Shown here: positions 62,518-64,000 of the stretch, one piece after another
Layout: the number at the start of each line of letters is the position of its first letter
Numbering within the stretch: the first letter of the stretch is position 1
NCBI RefSeq assembly: GCF_024347455.1
Contig: NZ_AP025484.1
Coordinates: 62,001-126,000, forward strand
Origin: Vibrio echinoideorum
Lineage (GTDB): Bacteria > Pseudomonadota > Gammaproteobacteria > Enterobacterales > Vibrionaceae
Reading direction: 5' to 3'
Length of the DNA stretch: 64,000 bases
The notes under the pieces: generated by a model
What the model saw: only the letters and a program-made list of their open reading frames with translations
Told to the model about the DNA's origin: nothing
Databases searched by the model: none
Position numbers and translations under genes: made by a program

Positions 62518-63441
62518 CTACTGGTTATTATTGAGTTGTGATTCAAGTATTTTCCTCAACCACAGCGTCATTGGGCTATTTCGGTTTTTGTGATGATAGT
62601 ACGCACAAACCGTTGGTTCGTAATAGCTACTATCAAACAGCAACTTGATGGCTCTTAATGAGGTTTCTTGTTCAATATCTAGGAATTTAGATGCTGGGAA
62701 TAACATGTCTGAGTTTTTGACGACATCAATAACTGCAGACGGTAATTCTGAACGGAAACCAATGTTTGCTTTCAACCCTTTTACTTTGAGTATTTTCTCT
62801 GCTTGTGACTGGTGTGAATTCCAATCAACCGCAATCACTGAAGCTAATTCAAAATTTACCCCGTCTTTAATTTCTAAAAATTCTTTTTCGTATGGGTGAT
62901 CTTTCCTGACATACCCTTTGAAAGTATCTTGTGCAATAGGCTTTTGCAGTAGTTCTTTAGGGGCATGGTTAATCTCGTAGTTCAACCCTATGTAAACTTC
63001 ATCATTAATAATGTCGGTCATGGTTGTGCCTGACCAATTCAATAGCTGAATTTGTACTAGCGGTGCTTCAGAACGAATGGCTTTAAAGAGCTTACTGGAA
63101 AGAGACGACAGCAAATATGGGGACAATGCGACTTTGACCACTCCTTGTAGTTCAGCGGGATTAAAATCATTGCTGTTATTAATAGCGAAAGAAAGTTCAT
63201 CAAGTATTGGTGAAATGCTTTCCGCTAGCATAGTCGCGTGATCAGTTGCACGTAATCCGTGGTGCGTTTTTACAAATAGCTCATCGTCGAAATGATCGCG
63301 CAATCTTTGTAGAGCTTTACTGATCGCCGGTTGAGATACGAACAAACGTTCGGATGCTTTGCGCATATTCCGCTCTTGATGCAGGATCATAAAAGTTCGC
63401 AGTAGATTTAAATCTAAGCTAGAAAACAAGTCTTTTGCCAT
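62518..63441 (-). CDS. LysR family transcriptional regulator
   Basis: 307 residues from the ATG at 63441, with AAGG upstream (a GTG at 63450 is possible). The HTH reads MILHQERNMRKASERLFVSQ with QPAISKALQRLRDHF, preceded by the LDLNLLRTF start typical of the NodD/LeuO-like branch. The substrate-binding domain spans about 95-300. The target is not evident; the neighbouring porin remnant or a gene beyond it may have been regulated by it. Confidence 0.92.
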   Translation of the reverse strand: MAKDLFSSLDLNLLRTFMILHQERNMRKASERLFVSQPAISKALQRLRDHFDDELFVKTHHGLRATDHATMLAESISPILDELSFAINNSNDFNPAELQGVVKVALSPYLLSSLSSKLFKAIRSEAPLVQIQLLNWSGTTMTDIINDEVYIGLNYEINHAPKELLQKPIAQDTFKGYVRKDHPYEKEFLEIKDGVNFELASVIAVDWNSHQSQAEKILKVKGLKANIGFRSELPSAVIDVVKNSDMLFPASKFLDIEQETSLRAIKLLFDSSYYEPTVCAYYHHKNRNSPMTLWLRKILESQLNNNQ

Positions 63442-63533
63442 ATTGAGCACCTTATTATTAGTTATTTAACTATAAGGTTGGGTTGGTACGAGAACAAATA
63501 CATATTTTATATAGGTGTGATGCCTGTAAAGAA

Positions 63534-63554
63534 AAACCCGCACTTGGCGGGTTT
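63534..63554 (-). terminator. Terminator of the EamA transporter gene
   Basis: AAACCCGC (63534-63541) pairs with GCGGGTTT (63547-63554) around ACTTG. The minus strand continues with TTCTTT. Confidence 0.85.
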
Positions 63555-63575
63555 ATAAGTAACAATCTAAATCTT

Positions 63576-64000
63576 TTACTGCGTAACGGGTTTGACCGTT
63601 TTGGTTTGCCTTACTGCCAGAATAAGCTGTGGTAGTAGTGACATCACGATCATGCCTGTCATCAGTGAATACTGTACTGGAGTGAAGGACTCACCCATCA
63701 ACACCATCCCCGTAACGATGCCAGCCACTGGGTTAGCGATGCCACCGAAGGTGAAATCAACCACTGACATACGTTGTAGCAACCACACATACATGCCGTA
63801 ACCAAGCGCCGTATTCAGCCCAATTACCCACAATAGACCCATTGCGTTGCGAGAATCGAAATGAGTGACTGCATTAATATAAGGTTGCGGGTCGATGAAC
63901 GCATGAACGCCAGACGCGACAGACAAAATAGCACCGCCTAGAATCAGCTGCCACGTTAATACCTTCCACCAGTGCATGCGATTACCCAGTGATTTTGTAA
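63576..64000 (-). CDS. EamA/DMT family transporter, C-terminal part (runs off the window)
   Basis: At least 140 C-terminal residues of a ten-helix DMT transporter, with four or five hydrophobic segments (WKVLTWQLILGGAILSVASG, GLLWVIGLNTALGYGMYVWL, then a glycine/proline-rich helix around GGIANPVAGIVTGMVLMGES). An internal Met at 63977 is not the start: the frame stays open to the window edge (KSLGNR-MHWW), as expected for the middle of the protein. Confidence 0.88.
   Translation of the reverse strand, partial: TKSLGNRMHWWKVLTWQLILGGAILSVASGVHAFIDPQPYINAVTHFDSRNAMGLLWVIGLNTALGYGMYVWLLQRMSVVDFTFGGIANPVAGIVTGMVLMGESFTPVQYSLMTGMIVMSLLPQLILAVRQTKTVKPVTQ

Overview
The window looks like a chromosomal segment of a marine gammaproteobacterium, most likely Vibrio. 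This is inferred from recalled protein similarity (GH94 phosphorylase with the Vibrio-type active site, Lon-like protease, PilZ protein, MFS/kinase pair); no search was run. There is no rRNA and no intact tRNA or CRISPR array.

Left flank (1-23 kb). A beta-glucoside locus opens the window: the end of a sugar ABC-transporter ATPase, a GH94 disaccharide phosphorylase, an aldose 1-epimerase-like protein, a GH116 beta-glycosidase and a LacI-type regulator. The likely scheme is import, intracellular phosphorolysis or hydrolysis, and sugar-responsive control. It is followed by a nucleoside hydrolase, then three divergent regulator/target pairs: HxlR with a YciI-like protein, TetR with an NAD-dependent reductase, and LysR with an NmrA-like protein. 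A Fur-box-preceded operon (small helical protein plus double-ABC ATPase), a Lon-like protease ending in an 8-bp tandem repeat, a PilZ protein, a GNAT-like protein and a kinase-like protein complete the flank.

Island (about 23755-52425, 28.7 kb). An MFS transporter gene is cut in two: its N-terminal 226 codons lie at 23077-23754 and its C-terminal 167 codons at 52426-52929. The insert carries 10-bp perfect terminal inverted repeats and, at its right end, an operon of three tyrosine recombinases plus a small coiled-coil protein. This resembles the Tn554 TnpABC or gamma-mobile-trio logic. The cargo is defence-like. It includes a SLATT membrane protein followed by SIR2 and HerA (a SIR2-HerA type system) and a further SIR2-like protein; a divergent SIR2 protein overlapping a 942-residue partner; a small membrane protein with a RHIM-like VQVG motif and N-terminal 15-residue repeats; an XRE regulator with two clear operators facing a winged-helix protein and an IS-truncated helicase; and a DUF1611/PLP-racemase/lipoprotein operon. 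It is heavily invaded by an IS5-family remnant, an IS982 remnant, an intact IS3-family element, an intact IS21 element with an 8-bp target duplication, a full group II intron and a relic of a second intron. The group II intron sits in a dispersed, hairpin-ending intergenic repeat that also occurs outside the island.

Right flank (53-64 kb). This holds a small membrane protein, a beta-propeller lipoprotein, a MATE transporter with an AraC regulator, a DMT transporter, a frameshifted LysR gene opposite an ABM-domain/RidA operon, a collapsed outer-membrane-protein remnant, a LysR regulator and the end of an EamA transporter that runs off the window.
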